A DNA stretch of 64,000 bases from Thermodesulfobacteriota bacterium (GTDB lineage Bacteria > Desulfobacterota > BSN033 > UBA1163), in contig JAOAHX010000007.1 in the NCBI GenBank assembly GCA_026415035.1, positions 30,738-94,737 on the forward strand, given 5' to 3'. The notes beneath the pieces are model-generated. The model saw only the letters and a program-made list of their open reading frames with translations. It searched no databases and had not been told where the DNA came from. This document shows, in pieces, positions 46,053 to 54,425 of the stretch (positions are counted from its first letter, which is position 1; each line of letters opens with the position of its first letter). The position numbers and the translations under genes are program-made.

Positions 46053-46894
46053 AACCGAAAACCCTATACCGAACCCGACCGGAGCCAGCGGTGGATCCAG
46101 CCTCCGCCCCTTTTTCTTCCTCGGAAGATCGAAACGAGGTCATCCTGCGCTATGCGCCCTTGATCAAGCATGTCGCCCATCGGCTGGCCATGAGGCTTCC
46201 CTCCCACATCTGCGTGGACGATTTGATCAGCGCAGGGGTCATCGGTCTGATGGACGCCGTATCGAAGTTCGATCCCGAGAAGAAGGTAGAGTTTAAAACC
46301 TATGCCGAATTCCGGATCCGCGGGGCGATGATCGACGAGCTGAGGACCATGGACTGGGTCCCGCGTTCCCTCCGGCAGAAGGCCACCCAGATCGAACGGA
46401 CGATCCAGCAATTGGAGAGGCGAAACGGGAGGGCCGTTGAAGACGAGGAGATCGCCTCTGCGATGGGCCTCTCCCTGGACGAGTACTACCGGACCCTCAA
46501 GGATCTCCAGGGCCTCTCTCCCATCGATCCCGAGGAGGTCCTGAGGCGATGCCCCCGGGTCTCCATCGAGGACGTCGTGGAGATCCTTGCCGGAGAGGAA
46601 GAGAACAACCCTTTTCATCAATACAGCCTCAACGAGCTGAAAGGGCTCCTCTCCAGGGCGATCGACACCCTTTCGGAAAAGGAACGGACCGTCCTATCCC
46701 TATACTACTACGAGGAGCTCACGTTGAAGGAGATCGGTGAGGTCCTGGGCCTCACCGAATCGAGGATCTGTCAGATTCATGCCAAGGCGATCTTGAAACT
46801 GAGGTCTCGCCTGAAGGCCTACCTGAGAGAAGACGAAGAGGCCCCAGGGCCTCTTCCATCTCATGCCAAAGGAGAAGTCCGATGCCCAACTTAA
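46049..46894 (+). CDS. fliA: RNA polymerase sigma-28 factor FliA
   Basis: FliA directs transcription of late flagellar genes. The 281-residue protein shows region 2 ([20 protein letters not shown], then [19 protein letters not shown]), region 3 and region 4 ([20 protein letters not shown], then [19 protein letters not shown]). The GTG start overlaps the flhG stop. Its antagonist FlgM is at 57955 in this window, behind a perfect FliA-type promoter. The C-terminus extends a little past region 4 with an acidic tail and overlaps cheY by 13 bases. Confidence 0.95.
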   Translation: MKPKTLYRTRPEPAVDPASAPFSSSEDRNEVILRYAPLIKHVAHRLAMRLPSHICVDDLISAGVIGLMDAVSKFDPEKKVEFKTYAEFRIRGAMIDELRTMDWVPRSLRQKATQIERTIQQLERRNGRAVEDEEIASAMGLSLDEYYRTLKDLQGLSPIDPEEVLRRCPRVSIEDVVEILAGEEENNPFHQYSLNELKGLLSRAIDTLSEKERTVLSLYYYEELTLKEIGEVLGLTESRICQIHAKAILKLRSRLKAYLREDEEAPGPLPSHAKGEVRCPT

Positions 46895-47265
46895 CGATGA
46901 ACATTTTGGTGGTGGATGACTTTTCAACCATGCGGAGGATCATCAAAAACGTCCTCAAACAGCTTGGCTACGCCAACATCTTCGAGGCCGAGGATGGGAT
47001 GGCCGCCTTGGAGGTCCTCAAGCGGGAGAAGATCGATTTTATCATCTCCGACTGGAACATGCCTCAGATGACCGGGCTTGAACTCTTGAAGGCGGTGCGG
47101 GAAAGCCAGGCGTGGAAGGACATCCCTTTCCTCATGGTGACCGCCGAAGGGCAGAAAGAGAATGTGATCGAGGCGGTCAAGTATCGGGTGAACAACTATG
47201 TGGTGAAACCCTTCACCGCAGAGACCCTTACGGAAAAGATCAATAAAATCTTCGAGGGAAGGTGA
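46882..47265 (+). CDS. cheY: Chemotaxis response regulator CheY
   Basis: A single-domain receiver of 127 residues. Acidic pocket Asp12/Asp13 ([13 protein letters not shown]), acceptor Asp57 ([13 protein letters not shown]), the switch Thr in MVTAEGQ and the Lys in VVKPF are all present. [15 protein letters not shown] is very typical of true CheY. Its place behind fliA and its sequence type support binding to FliM. No CheA, CheB or CheR gene is in the window. Confidence 0.93.
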   Translation: MPNLTMNILVVDDFSTMRRIIKNVLKQLGYANIFEAEDGMAALEVLKREKIDFIISDWNMPQMTGLELLKAVRESQAWKDIPFLMVTAEGQKENVIEAVKYRVNNYVVKPFTAETLTEKINKIFEGR

Positions 47266-47270
47266 TCCTC

Positions 47271-47492
47271 ATGTCCGAAGAGATCGGCTCCTCGACCCCG
47301 CTTGGCCAACTTCGGCCGATGGATCGCTCCAAGGACACGGGTCAGAGGCCCTCCGAACGGGACCTCCCCCTTCAGAGGCGGAGACCAAAGGTGAAGGAGA
47401 GCCCAGAGGAAGAGGAGAAGGGCCATCGGCGAGGGCCTGAGGAGGGAGGAGAGCCCTCCTCCGCTGGCAAGATCGTTGACATCGTCATCTGA
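47271..47492 (+). CDS. Small hydrophilic protein of the flagellar operon
   Basis: A 73-residue, highly charged product without membrane segments or recognisable domain. The middle is rich in Arg, Glu and Pro (about residues 20-60), and the end GKIVDIVI looks like a short beta strand. It lies five bases after cheY and 33 bases before the DUF2802-like gene, on the same strand, and an AAGGTGA site is spaced correctly before the ATG at 47271. I do not recognise a family. The coding call rests on operon position and the ribosome site. Confidence 0.55.
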   Translation: MSEEIGSSTPLGQLRPMDRSKDTGQRPSERDLPLQRRRPKVKESPEEEEKGHRRGPEEGGEPSSAGKIVDIVI

Positions 47493-47525
47493 GCCGAATT
47501 GTCTCAATCGAAAAGGAGGGAGCGC

Positions 47526-48011
47526 ATGGTGAACTTGAATTCTCTTTTCAGTTCTTTGGAGTCCGGATACCTCTTGTTGACCGGGAGCATCTTCCTTCTG
47601 ATCGTGGCTATGGTGGTCTATTTTAGGAAGATTTTAGCCCTTCTCAGGCCCGCAGGGACCGCGGGAAGAAACCCCGAAGGTCTGGCCCAGTGGGTTCAGG
47701 AATCGGAGCGCCTCTATGAGGAGCTTTCCAAGGTTCTCGAAGAGCGGAAGAAGATCGCAGAAGGATTGATCGCCCAACTGGACGAGAGGATCGAGGCCCT
47801 GCGGGCGATGAAGATCGATCTGGACCGATATGATCGTCCGATCGCCGAGGAGGTCTCCCCGAAAGAATCGGAGGAAGAGGTGCTTAAGATGGCCCAGGAG
47901 GGGAAAGACTATTCAGAGATCGCCAAGGAGACCGGGCTTTCCGTCGGAGCCATCCAATTCATCATGAACCTGAGGCGATACGAGGAGGCGTCCCCCTTCA
48001 AGAGCCCTTGA
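47526..48011 (+). CDS. DUF2802/DUF6115-like membrane-anchored protein
   Basis: A 161-residue protein with one N-terminal TM helix (YLLLTGSIFLLIVAMVVYF, about residues 15-33), a long coiled coil (about 55-100) and a C-terminal helix-turn-helix-like segment, DYSEIAKETGLSVGAIQFIM. This layout matches proteins of the DUF2802/DUF6115 type that often sit in flagellar operons; their role is unknown. AGGAGGG lies five bases before the ATG at 47526. It may link a membrane site to DNA or to another protein, but this is inference. Confidence 0.72.
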   Translation: MVNLNSLFSSLESGYLLLTGSIFLLIVAMVVYFRKILALLRPAGTAGRNPEGLAQWVQESERLYEELSKVLEERKKIAEGLIAQLDERIEALRAMKIDLDRYDRPIAEEVSPKESEEEVLKMAQEGKDYSEIAKETGLSVGAIQFIMNLRRYEEASPFKSP

Positions 48012-48048
48012 GGGTTGACCCTGCCCTCCTTGTCCTCCACTCCCTAAC

Positions 48049-49185
48049 GTGAAAACGCTCTTTTCCCCGACATCCACCACCGCTGGGCTGATTCGCCTCG
48101 ATGCAACCTCGATGAAGGCCCTTCTCCCTTTGGAGATAGGCCAGGTCCTCAAGGGGAAGGTCCTCGAGGTGATCGATGGCCGACAGGCGATCCTTCAAGT
48201 GAAGGAGTCTGTTTTCAAGGTGGAGAGCCGGATCCCTCTCCGGGAGGGCATGGAGGGAAGGTTTGAGGTGACGGCCCTCCGGCCCCACATCCTTCTCAAA
48301 CTCCTTCCCGGAGAAGAGGAGATGCTTTCGAGCGAGGCCAAGCGAGGCCTCGCCTCCCTTCTCACAGCCCTCCCTTCGGAAGCGCTCTCCCAGCGGCTCC
48401 ATCAAATCTGGGAGTGGGCGAGAGAGAAGGGCCCTCCTCAGATTCGAGCGACGATAGAGCGTCTGTGGCAATTGGGGACGTCGATTTCTCCGGGGCCATC
48501 GGGTTTGATCGGTCCCGAACAGATCGAGAGATGGATCGCCGGAAGCGGCCTCTTCTTCGGGGTCCTTTTCGGAGAGGTGGTCAAAGAGGGAAAACTGAAC
48601 CGCAACGAGGAAAGGTGGCCTCGAGATCTCAAAGGCCTCTTGATGAGATTGAAGGGCCAGCTCCTCCATGAACGAAAGGGATTGGAAGCCTCGGCCTTAG
48701 GGCCAAGGGAATTGGAGGAACTCCTTGAAGGCGTAGACCTCCTTCTTCAGAGGATCGAGGCCTATCAACAACTCTCGGCCGCTTCTTTCCAGACCGGAGG
48801 GAAGCTCTTTCTCCTCCTCCCCCTTTGGATGGACGGCTTCCTCCGATTTGTCGATCTTCAGGTGTCCCTCCATCGCCGCCAAGATCCGCAGCCCTCCGAA
48901 GGCGAGGGAAGGACGATCCAATTTCTTCTTCACCTGCCGGAGTGGGGGAAGGTGAGCATCGAGGTTCAGACGATCGGCAGGCGGCTTCTCGGACGGTGTC
49001 TTTTCAGCCAGGAGGACGTGGCGACCTTCTTCAGAGAGAATCTTCCCGATCTTCTGGAAAGGCTGGTAGGGCTTGGATTTCAACCCGAGATCGAGGTGAC
49101 CACTCAAAGGGCCGAGAAGATTTTGGAGAATTTTTTGGCCGAGATCAAGGGAGGGGAAAGGCCCTTTCTGGATCTCATCGTTTGA
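48049..49185 (+). CDS. Second FliK-like hook-length control family protein
   Basis: A 378-residue product with an N-terminal beta-rich segment (about 20-90: GQVLKGKVLEVIDGRQAILQ) and a C-terminal region (about 270-375) that fits the Flg_hook domain of FliK: LLHLPEWGKVSIEVQTIGRR and LPDLLERLVGLGFQPEIEV. It lacks the Pro-rich middle of the fliK at 32944. It is followed by an FlhB C-terminal paralogue, a pairing consistent with export switching. The GTG at 48049 has no clear Shine-Dalgarno; an ATG at 48112 is an alternative start. Confidence 0.72.
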   Translation: MKTLFSPTSTTAGLIRLDATSMKALLPLEIGQVLKGKVLEVIDGRQAILQVKESVFKVESRIPLREGMEGRFEVTALRPHILLKLLPGEEEMLSSEAKRGLASLLTALPSEALSQRLHQIWEWAREKGPPQIRATIERLWQLGTSISPGPSGLIGPEQIERWIAGSGLFFGVLFGEVVKEGKLNRNEERWPRDLKGLLMRLKGQLLHERKGLEASALGPRELEELLEGVDLLLQRIEAYQQLSAASFQTGGKLFLLLPLWMDGFLRFVDLQVSLHRRQDPQPSEGEGRTIQFLLHLPEWGKVSIEVQTIGRRLLGRCLFSQEDVATFFRENLPDLLERLVGLGFQPEIEVTTQRAEKILENFLAEIKGGERPFLDLIV

Positions 49186-49250
49186 CCTCTTCTGTTAGGC
49201 CTCCCGGGCCACGGGTCCTGGGCAAGGGAGAGCCGGGAGAGAGGACTTCT

Positions 49251-49622
49251 ATGGGAAAACCCACCTCACCATTGCGATCGCTCAAAAAGGCCGTGGCTCT
49301 CAGGTACCGGCCCAAAAAGGATCGGGCCCCGAAGGTGACGGCCAAAGGGGAGGGTTGGTTGGCGGAGAAGATCATCGCCCTGGCCAGGGAACATGGGATT
49401 CCCATCCGGGAAGACCCTGCGTTGGTTCAGATCCTCTCTCAGCTCGACCTCCAACAAGAGATCCCTCCGGAGACCTACCGGATCGTTGCCGAGATCCTCG
49501 CTTTTGTTTACCGGGTGAACCAGAAGTGGAAGGCCTCGAGGGTCAAGACCGAAGGGGGCAAAAATTTCCCCATGCCGGAGCGCTCTTTGCCCGATCGGGT
49601 CGGAAAAGGGCCCGTCCGATGA
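49251..49622 (+). CDS. FlhB C-terminal domain paralogue (FhlB/YscU-C-like)
   Basis: A 123-residue cytoplasmic protein equal to the C-terminal domain of FlhB: KKAVALRYRPKKDRAPKVTA and GWLAEKIIALAREHGIPI align closely with APKVVAKGSGWIAEKIVEIA of the full FlhB at 40897. The NPTH cleavage site is absent, so it cannot self-process and resembles the already cleaved fragment. Such stand-alone genes (ylqH/fhlB type) are known beside FliK-like genes. A GAGAGGA site precedes the ATG. A Lys/Arg-rich tail follows the conserved part. Confidence 0.87.
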   Translation: MGKPTSPLRSLKKAVALRYRPKKDRAPKVTAKGEGWLAEKIIALAREHGIPIREDPALVQILSQLDLQQEIPPETYRIVAEILAFVYRVNQKWKASRVKTEGGKNFPMPERSLPDRVGKGPVR

Positions 49623-49702
49623 GCGTTATCTGGCCGGAATCGAAGGAGACTACCTTGGCACAGGCCTTGCAAATTTTGGGATTAAAGGAGAGACGACGAT
49701 GA
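49619..49702 (+). CDS. Possible 27-codon ORF bridging the FlhB paralogue and flgF
   Basis: The ATG at 49619 overlaps the preceding stop (ATGA) and its own stop overlaps the flgF ATG (ATGA), so ribosomes could pass through without a break. The peptide contains a helix-like ETTLAQALQILGLKERRR. The same bases hold the flgF sigma-54 promoter, so the reading frame may be fortuitous or serve only to couple translation. Confidence 0.3.
   Translation: MSVIWPESKETTLAQALQILGLKERRR
49656..49671 (+). promoter_or_regulatory. Sigma-54 promoter upstream of flgF
   Basis: TGGCACAGGCCTTGCA matches the sigma-54 consensus closely. Transcription is predicted to start near 49682, leaving the AAGGAG ribosome site of flgF within a leader of about 17 bases. 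Confidence 0.78.
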
Positions 49703-50403
49703 GATCGCTTGATCTATCCGCTGCAGGGGCGCTCCGTGAAGAGAGACGATTTCACCTGATCTCCCACAATCTGAGCAATGCCCAGGTCGTGGGCTATAAG
49801 AAGGACGTTCCCCGTTTCTCCCTCCTCTTGGCCCAGGCCCTGACCCCCTTGGAGGCCGAGAGGGCCGACACTTCGAGGACCTCCTTTCAGCAAGGGAATA
49901 TCCTAAAGACCGGGAACGATCTCGACCTTGCCATCGAAGGAGAGGGGTTTTTTAAGGTGATGACGCCGAGGGGGGTTCGTTATACCCGGTCCGGTCAGTT
50001 CAGGTTGGATCGAGAGGGTAGGTTGGTCTCGGCCAGCGGATTTCCGGTCCTCGGCCAGAAGGGGGAGATCAAGGTCAGTGGAAAGGCGATGGTCATCGAG
50101 AAAGATGGAAGGGTTAAGCTGGACGGGGAAGAGGCGGACCGGATCGCCCTGGTCACCTTCGATGATCTGACCCAACTGACCAAAGAAAGCCTCACCCTCT
50201 TCGCCCCGAAAATGGCCCAACAGGAGAGGGAGGTGGAGGCCCCCCTGGTCCTCCAGGGCTACCTCGAGGAGTCGAACGTCAATGCTCTACAGGAGATGGT
50301 CAACCTGATCGACACCCTCCGCTCCTATGAGGCCAATATGAAGGTGATTCAGGCCAAGGACGAGCTCACCGGGAAGGTGGTCAATGAAATGGGAAGGGTC
50401 TAA
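49699..50403 (+). CDS. flgF: Flagellar proximal rod protein FlgF
   Basis: FlgF is a component of the rod between MS ring and hook. The 234-residue protein has the axial N-terminus (AAGALREERRFHLISHNLSN, then AQVVGYKKD), the DLAIEGEGFFKVMTPRGVRY signature, and the C-terminal LEESNVNALQEMVNLIDTLR coiled end. AAGGAG is eight bases upstream. It heads flgFG-AHIJ-NKL. FlgF and not FlgG is supported by shorter length and by the FlgG gene next to it. Confidence 0.92.
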   Translation: MRSLDLSAAGALREERRFHLISHNLSNAQVVGYKKDVPRFSLLLAQALTPLEAERADTSRTSFQQGNILKTGNDLDLAIEGEGFFKVMTPRGVRYTRSGQFRLDREGRLVSASGFPVLGQKGEIKVSGKAMVIEKDGRVKLDGEEADRIALVTFDDLTQLTKESLTLFAPKMAQQEREVEAPLVLQGYLEESNVNALQEMVNLIDTLRSYEANMKVIQAKDELTGKVVNEMGRV

Positions 50404-50425
50404 TTCGATGAGGAGGAGGTAGACG

Positions 50426-51208
50426 ATGCTTCGAGGGCTTTGGACCGCAGCCACAGGCATGGCCTGTCAGCAGACCAATATCGATGTGGTGGCCCACAAC
50501 CTTGCCAATGTAAACACGAATGGGTTCAAGAAGAGCCGGGCCAATTTTCAGGACCTGATGTATCAGAACCTCCGGACGGCCGGCGCCACCACCGCCGACG
50601 GCGGGCAGGTCCCCTCCGGGATTCAGGTGGGGATGGGGGCGAAGGTGGTCTCCGTCGAGAAACTCTTCATCCAGGGAGACTATGTCAACACGAAGAACGA
50701 GCTCGACGTGGCGATCGAGGGGAAGGGGTTTTTTAAACTGATCAACAATGGCCGCGAGGTCTACACCCGATCCGGCGCCTTCAAACTGGACAAGGATGGC
50801 TATATTTGTGACAGCCATGGAAATCGGCTCCAGCCCGAATTTGCCGTCCCTCCGAGGACGGCCACGATCACCATCGACTCCGGAGGACGGCTGGTCGCCT
50901 CAGGGCCGGACGGAAGGGAGCTCGGAAGCGTCCAGATCCAGCTGTTCAACTTCCCGAACCCCGCAGGGTTGAGAAGTATCGGCCAGAACCTGTTCCTCCC
51001 GAGCGAGGCCTCAGGAGATCCCACCCAGGGCAATCCCGGGACCGATGAATTTGGGACCCTCGCCCAGGGCTTTTTGGAGATGTCGAACGTGGACGTCGTG
51101 GAGGAGATGATCCACATGATCATGGCCCAGAGGGCTTATGAGATCGGGAGCAAGGTGATCCAGGCGGGTGACGACATGCTCCAGATGGCCAATAACCTGA
51201 AGCGATAG
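50426..51208 (+). CDS. flgG: Flagellar distal rod protein FlgG
   Basis: FlgG forms the distal rod that crosses the periplasm. The 260-residue protein starts MLRGLWTAATGMACQQTNID, with VVAHNLANVNTNGFKKSRAN, DVAIEGKGFFKLINNGREVY and the C-terminal EMSNVDVVEEMIHMIMAQRA. Length of 260 is exact for the family. It is 22 bases downstream of flgF and 10 bases upstream of flgA. Confidence 0.96.
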   Translation: MLRGLWTAATGMACQQTNIDVVAHNLANVNTNGFKKSRANFQDLMYQNLRTAGATTADGGQVPSGIQVGMGAKVVSVEKLFIQGDYVNTKNELDVAIEGKGFFKLINNGREVYTRSGAFKLDKDGYICDSHGNRLQPEFAVPPRTATITIDSGGRLVASGPDGRELGSVQIQLFNFPNPAGLRSIGQNLFLPSEASGDPTQGNPGTDEFGTLAQGFLEMSNVDVVEEMIHMIMAQRAYEIGSKVIQAGDDMLQMANNLKR

Positions 51209-51218
51209 GAGGCTTCGG

Positions 51219-51983
51219 ATGAGAAACCCGAAGAAAAAGATCTTCCTCCTCTTCCTTTCGGGCATAACCGGCGGGACCCTCTTCTTGATGGCCTCCGCGG
51301 CCACGGGACAGACCTCTCTTTCCTTCGAGGTCTTCCATGAAGGGAATGGGTTCGAACCAGAAACGGTGAAAAAGAGCTTAATCACCGCCTATCAGCTTCT
51401 CTACCCTGAAAAACGGTTCCGGGTCGAGGTCAAGGCCATTCACCTCAACGAAAAAGTCGTGCTCCCCCCAGGGCCCCTTCTGGCCGAGCTCACTCTTCCG
51501 GAGCAGGCTCGACGCGGGGGGACGATCTCTACTTCGATCCTCTTTCGGGCCCAAGGGAAAGAAGCGGGGAAGATCAGGGTGAGCGGAAGGGTTGAGGTCT
51601 ACACCGACGTCCTCGCGGCAGGCCAATATATGGGCAAACATCAAGAGATCCAGGAGAAGGATCTCCAGTGGGTGAGCCGAAGCCTCAACCTCCTCCCCCC
51701 GGATTACCTCGTCGAGAAAAGCGATGTGGTCGGGAAACGGGTGACCATTTCGATCAACCGTGGGGAGGTGTTAAGGGCGGGGATCGTAGAGGAACCTCCC
51801 CTGCTCAGGCGAGGGGACCGGGTCATCCTCCTCTTTGAGAGCCCCAAGCTCCGGATCACCGCATTAGGGGAGGCCAAGGAGGAGGGAAGGAGGGGAGATC
51901 GGATCCGGCTGATCAACCTCACGAGCCGAAAAGAGGTGACCGGCAGGGTGATGAACGAGCAGATGGTGGAGGTCGACTTTTAG
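51219..51983 (+). CDS. flgA: Flagellar P-ring chaperone FlgA
   Basis: FlgA assists P-ring assembly in the periplasm. The 254-residue precursor has an N-terminal signal peptide (KKIFLLFLSGITGGTLFLM) and a C-terminal SAF-type domain with VYTDVLAAGQYMGKHQEIQ, the KRVTISINRGEVLRAGIVE segment and a final RDRIRLINLTSRKEV-like stretch (seen as GDRIRLINLTSRKEVTGRV). It lies between flgG and flgH, as in many Gram-negative clusters. Confidence 0.9.
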   Translation: MRNPKKKIFLLFLSGITGGTLFLMASAATGQTSLSFEVFHEGNGFEPETVKKSLITAYQLLYPEKRFRVEVKAIHLNEKVVLPPGPLLAELTLPEQARRGGTISTSILFRAQGKEAGKIRVSGRVEVYTDVLAAGQYMGKHQEIQEKDLQWVSRSLNLLPPDYLVEKSDVVGKRVTISINRGEVLRAGIVEEPPLLRRGDRVILLFESPKLRITALGEAKEEGRRGDRIRLINLTSRKEVTGRVMNEQMVEVDF

Positions 51984-52010
51984 AAATAAGAGATTGATGA
52001 GGATGGGCCG

Positions 52011-52727
52011 ATGATGGCGAAATGGTCTCGGATCGGAAAGGGGTTCTGGCTCTTTCTGGGAGGCGCGCTGGTTCTTTCGGGTTGCGTGACGAGCGAGGTT
52101 CACCGGTTGATCCCACATAAGGTCGACAAGGAAGGGCTCGCTCACCCATCCCCCGCTCTCCCTTCCCAGGAAGAGGGAAGCCTCTGGTCCCCTTCTCACT
52201 CGGCCAATCTTTATAGCGATGTGAAGGCCAGAAATGTGGGCGACATCGTCACGATCAGCATTGTGGAGTCGGCCAGGGCCTCGAAGAACGCCGAGACCAA
52301 GACCGCCAGGGATTCCGGCCTGAACGCCAGCTGGACGGGGATATTCGAACTCATCACCAAAGGATGGAAGTTCCATAAGACCCCCATCGGGACCAGCCAC
52401 CAGATCGACTTTTCCAATCAATTCGATGGAAAAGGGGAGACCACCCGCTCCTCCTCCATGAACGCCTATATCACCGCCAGGGTGGTGCAGGTCTTCCCCA
52501 ACGGCAATCTCCTGATCCGTGGGACGAGGTTGATCCAGATTAACAACGAGAACCAGTATATCTCCATCGAGGGGATCGTCCGGCCGGAGGATATCTCCTC
52601 GACCAACGTCGTGTTATCGACCTATATCGCAGAGGCCAAGATCGAGTTGACCGGCTATGGGGCGATCAGCGACAAGCAGAGGCCCGGCTGGTTGGTCCAC
52701 CTTCTCGACTGGTTATGGCCTTTTTAG
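52011..52727 (+). CDS. flgH: Flagellar L-ring lipoprotein FlgH
   Basis: FlgH forms the outer-membrane L ring. The 238-residue precursor has a lipoprotein signal with the lipobox LSGC near residue 25 (LVLSGCVTSEV). Family segments are SLWSPSHSANLYSDVKARNV, GDIVTISIVESARASKNAET and VFPNGNLLIRGTRLIQINN. This gene shows that the cell has an outer membrane. Two ATGs in tandem (52011 and 52014) can serve as start. Confidence 0.95.
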   Translation: MMAKWSRIGKGFWLFLGGALVLSGCVTSEVHRLIPHKVDKEGLAHPSPALPSQEEGSLWSPSHSANLYSDVKARNVGDIVTISIVESARASKNAETKTARDSGLNASWTGIFELITKGWKFHKTPIGTSHQIDFSNQFDGKGETTRSSSMNAYITARVVQVFPNGNLLIRGTRLIQINNENQYISIEGIVRPEDISSTNVVLSTYIAEAKIELTGYGAISDKQRPGWLVHLLDWLWPF

Positions 52728-52742
52728 GAGGTGCACGGTGGG

Positions 52743-53912
52743 GTGAAGACGACCGTCGTAATCCTGACCCTTCTCTTTTTCTCGGCCCTGCCCGCCGAAG
52801 CGGCACGGTTGAAGGACATCTCGGCCTTCAAAGGGGTCCGGACCAACCCCCTCTTCGGGTACGGGCTCGTGGTAGGGCTCAACGGAACCGGGGACGGTTC
52901 CGGGAGCGAATTCACCATCCGCTCGATCATCAACATGCTTGAACGGATGGGCGTCCATATCGACCGGGACAAATTGAGTCAGGTGAAACCGAAGAACGTC
53001 GCGGCCGTCATGGTGACCGCGGTCCTCCCCCCCTTTGCAAAGGTCGGAACGAGGGTCGATGTGACCGTCTCCTCCATCGGAGATGCCAAGAACCTCCAAG
53101 GCGGAACCCTCCTGCTCACCCCCCTTAAAGGCGTGGATCAGCAGGTCTATGCCCTCGCCCAGGGCCAGGTCCTGACCGGAGGCTTCGCCGCAGGTGGAGC
53201 GGCGGGAGGGGGCGTCCAGAAGAACCACCCGACCGTTGGGATGATCACCAAAGGGGCGCACATCGAGCGGGAGCTGCCCCAGAACTTGAACGGAAGGAAA
53301 GAACTCCTTCTCACCCTGTTCAATCCCGATTTTTCCACGGCCGTCAAGATCAAAGAGTCGATCAATCAGGTTCTGAACGGGCCTTATGCCCGGCCCCTCG
53401 ATTCGGCCACCCTCTCCATCACCGTTCCCGATCCCTATCAGGAGAGGGTCGCCGAGTTGATCGCCCTGCTGGAGAAGGTGGAGGTCGTGCCGGATGCGGT
53501 GGCCAAGGTCATCATCAACGAAAGGACCGGCACGATCGTGCTCGGAGAGCATGTCCGAATTTCCACCGTTGCCATCGCCCATGGCTCCCTCCATATCCAG
53601 GTGAAGGAATCCTTCAACGTCTCCCAACCCCCTCCTCTCGCACCTCCGCCGCCCCGGGGCTCGGCCACGACCGTTGTTCCCCCGGAAGGGGGGATAGTGG
53701 TGGCACCCGGCGGTTCCACCGTGGTCACTCCTGAGTCGACCGTGACGGTGAAGGAGGAGGGTCAGCCCCTGAAGATTGTTCAGGGGGGGGTGAGCCTGGG
53801 GGAATTGATCCGTGCCCTCAATGCCATTGGCGCAAGCCCCAGGGATCTCATCTCGATCCTTCAAAGCATCAAGGCAGCCGGTGCGCTCCAGGCCGATCTT
53901 GAGATCCTATGA
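52743..53912 (+). CDS. flgI: Flagellar P-ring protein FlgI
   Basis: FlgI forms the P ring around the rod in the peptidoglycan layer. The 389-residue precursor has a signal peptide ending at PAEA before ARLKD, then GVRTNPLFGYGLVVGLNGTG, KNVAAVMVTAVLPPFAKVG and NERTGTIVLGEHVRIS. A Pro-rich loop (about residues 300-320) replaces the usual short Ser/Gly loop. The GTG at 52743 is preferred since the in-frame GTG at 52731 lies on the AGGAGG site. Confidence 0.94.
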   Translation: MKTTVVILTLLFFSALPAEAARLKDISAFKGVRTNPLFGYGLVVGLNGTGDGSGSEFTIRSIINMLERMGVHIDRDKLSQVKPKNVAAVMVTAVLPPFAKVGTRVDVTVSSIGDAKNLQGGTLLLTPLKGVDQQVYALAQGQVLTGGFAAGGAAGGGVQKNHPTVGMITKGAHIERELPQNLNGRKELLLTLFNPDFSTAVKIKESINQVLNGPYARPLDSATLSITVPDPYQERVAELIALLEKVEVVPDAVAKVIINERTGTIVLGEHVRISTVAIAHGSLHIQVKESFNVSQPPPLAPPPPRGSATTVVPPEGGIVVAPGGSTVVTPESTVTVKEEGQPLKIVQGGVSLGELIRALNAIGASPRDLISILQSIKAAGALQADLEIL

Positions 53913-53933
53913 GGATCAAGAAGGGCGGACAAG

Positions 53934-54425
53934 ATGCCGATAAATAAGATAAATGATGCCCCCATAGGACAGGGAGATCCAAAATTACAAGGTCCCCGGG
54001 AGAGAGATCCAAAGAAACTGGAACAGGCGTGCCGGGATTTCGAGGCCATCCTGATCCAACAACTTTTTAAGACGATGCGGCAGACCCTTCCTCGCTCGGG
54101 CCTCTTCGAGGCAGGCCAGGAGAGAGAGGTCTTCCAGTCCCTTTTCGACGAAGAGATCAGCAAGACGATCTCGAGAAGGGGGGAAGGATTGGGCCTGGGC
54201 AAGGTTCTGTATCAACAATTTATGAGGAGGGAGAGAGCGATCCCGCTGAGAAAGGAGGTTCAACCCCAGGATGGAAGAGTGGAGGAAGGAGGTCGATACC
54301 CTCTATCGCCTTCTCGACCAGGAGGTGTCCCATTATCGTCAGCTGATCGGAGAAGTGAAAGAGGAGGCCCGGTGTCTGAGGTCGGGCGACCCAGAGGCCC
54401 TGATTCGGTCGGTCAGGGTGATTGA
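53934..54425 (+). CDS. flgJ: Flagellar rod-binding protein FlgJ (N-terminal domain only; 3' part doubtful)
   Basis: The first 100 residues are the FlgJ rod-cap/scaffold domain: LEQACRDFEAILIQQLFKTM, FEAGQEREVFQSLFDEEISK and GLGKVLYQQFMRRE. The muramidase domain of enteric FlgJ is absent, as in many other phyla. The open frame then continues for about 60 residues of Pro/Arg/Gly-rich sequence that overlaps flgN by 155 bases and looks like an out-of-frame reading of it. In another frame a stop occurs at 54247-54249, just before the flgN ribosome site, so the true gene may end there if one GA unit of GAGAGAG is miscounted or lost. Confidence 0.8.
   Translation: MPINKINDAPIGQGDPKLQGPRERDPKKLEQACRDFEAILIQQLFKTMRQTLPRSGLFEAGQEREVFQSLFDEEISKTISRRGEGLGLGKVLYQQFMRRERAIPLRKEVQPQDGRVEEGGRYPLSPSRPGGVPLSSADRRSERGGPVSEVGRPRGPDSVGQGD

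Noticed and set aside
47465-47480. TGGCAAGATCGTTGAC resembling a sigma-54 element
   Set aside because: The -12 GC is replaced by GA and it lies inside the end of the 73-residue gene within an operon.
53630-53720. Proline/glycine-rich stretch in flgI as a possible insertion
   Set aside because: A variable Pro/Ser/Gly-rich loop at this place is common in FlgI, and the frame is intact on both sides.
53936-53943. GCCGATAA resembling a sigma-28 -10 element at the flgJ start
   Set aside because: It is part of the flgJ codons for Pro-Ile-Asn and no TAAA-type -35 lies at the required spacing.
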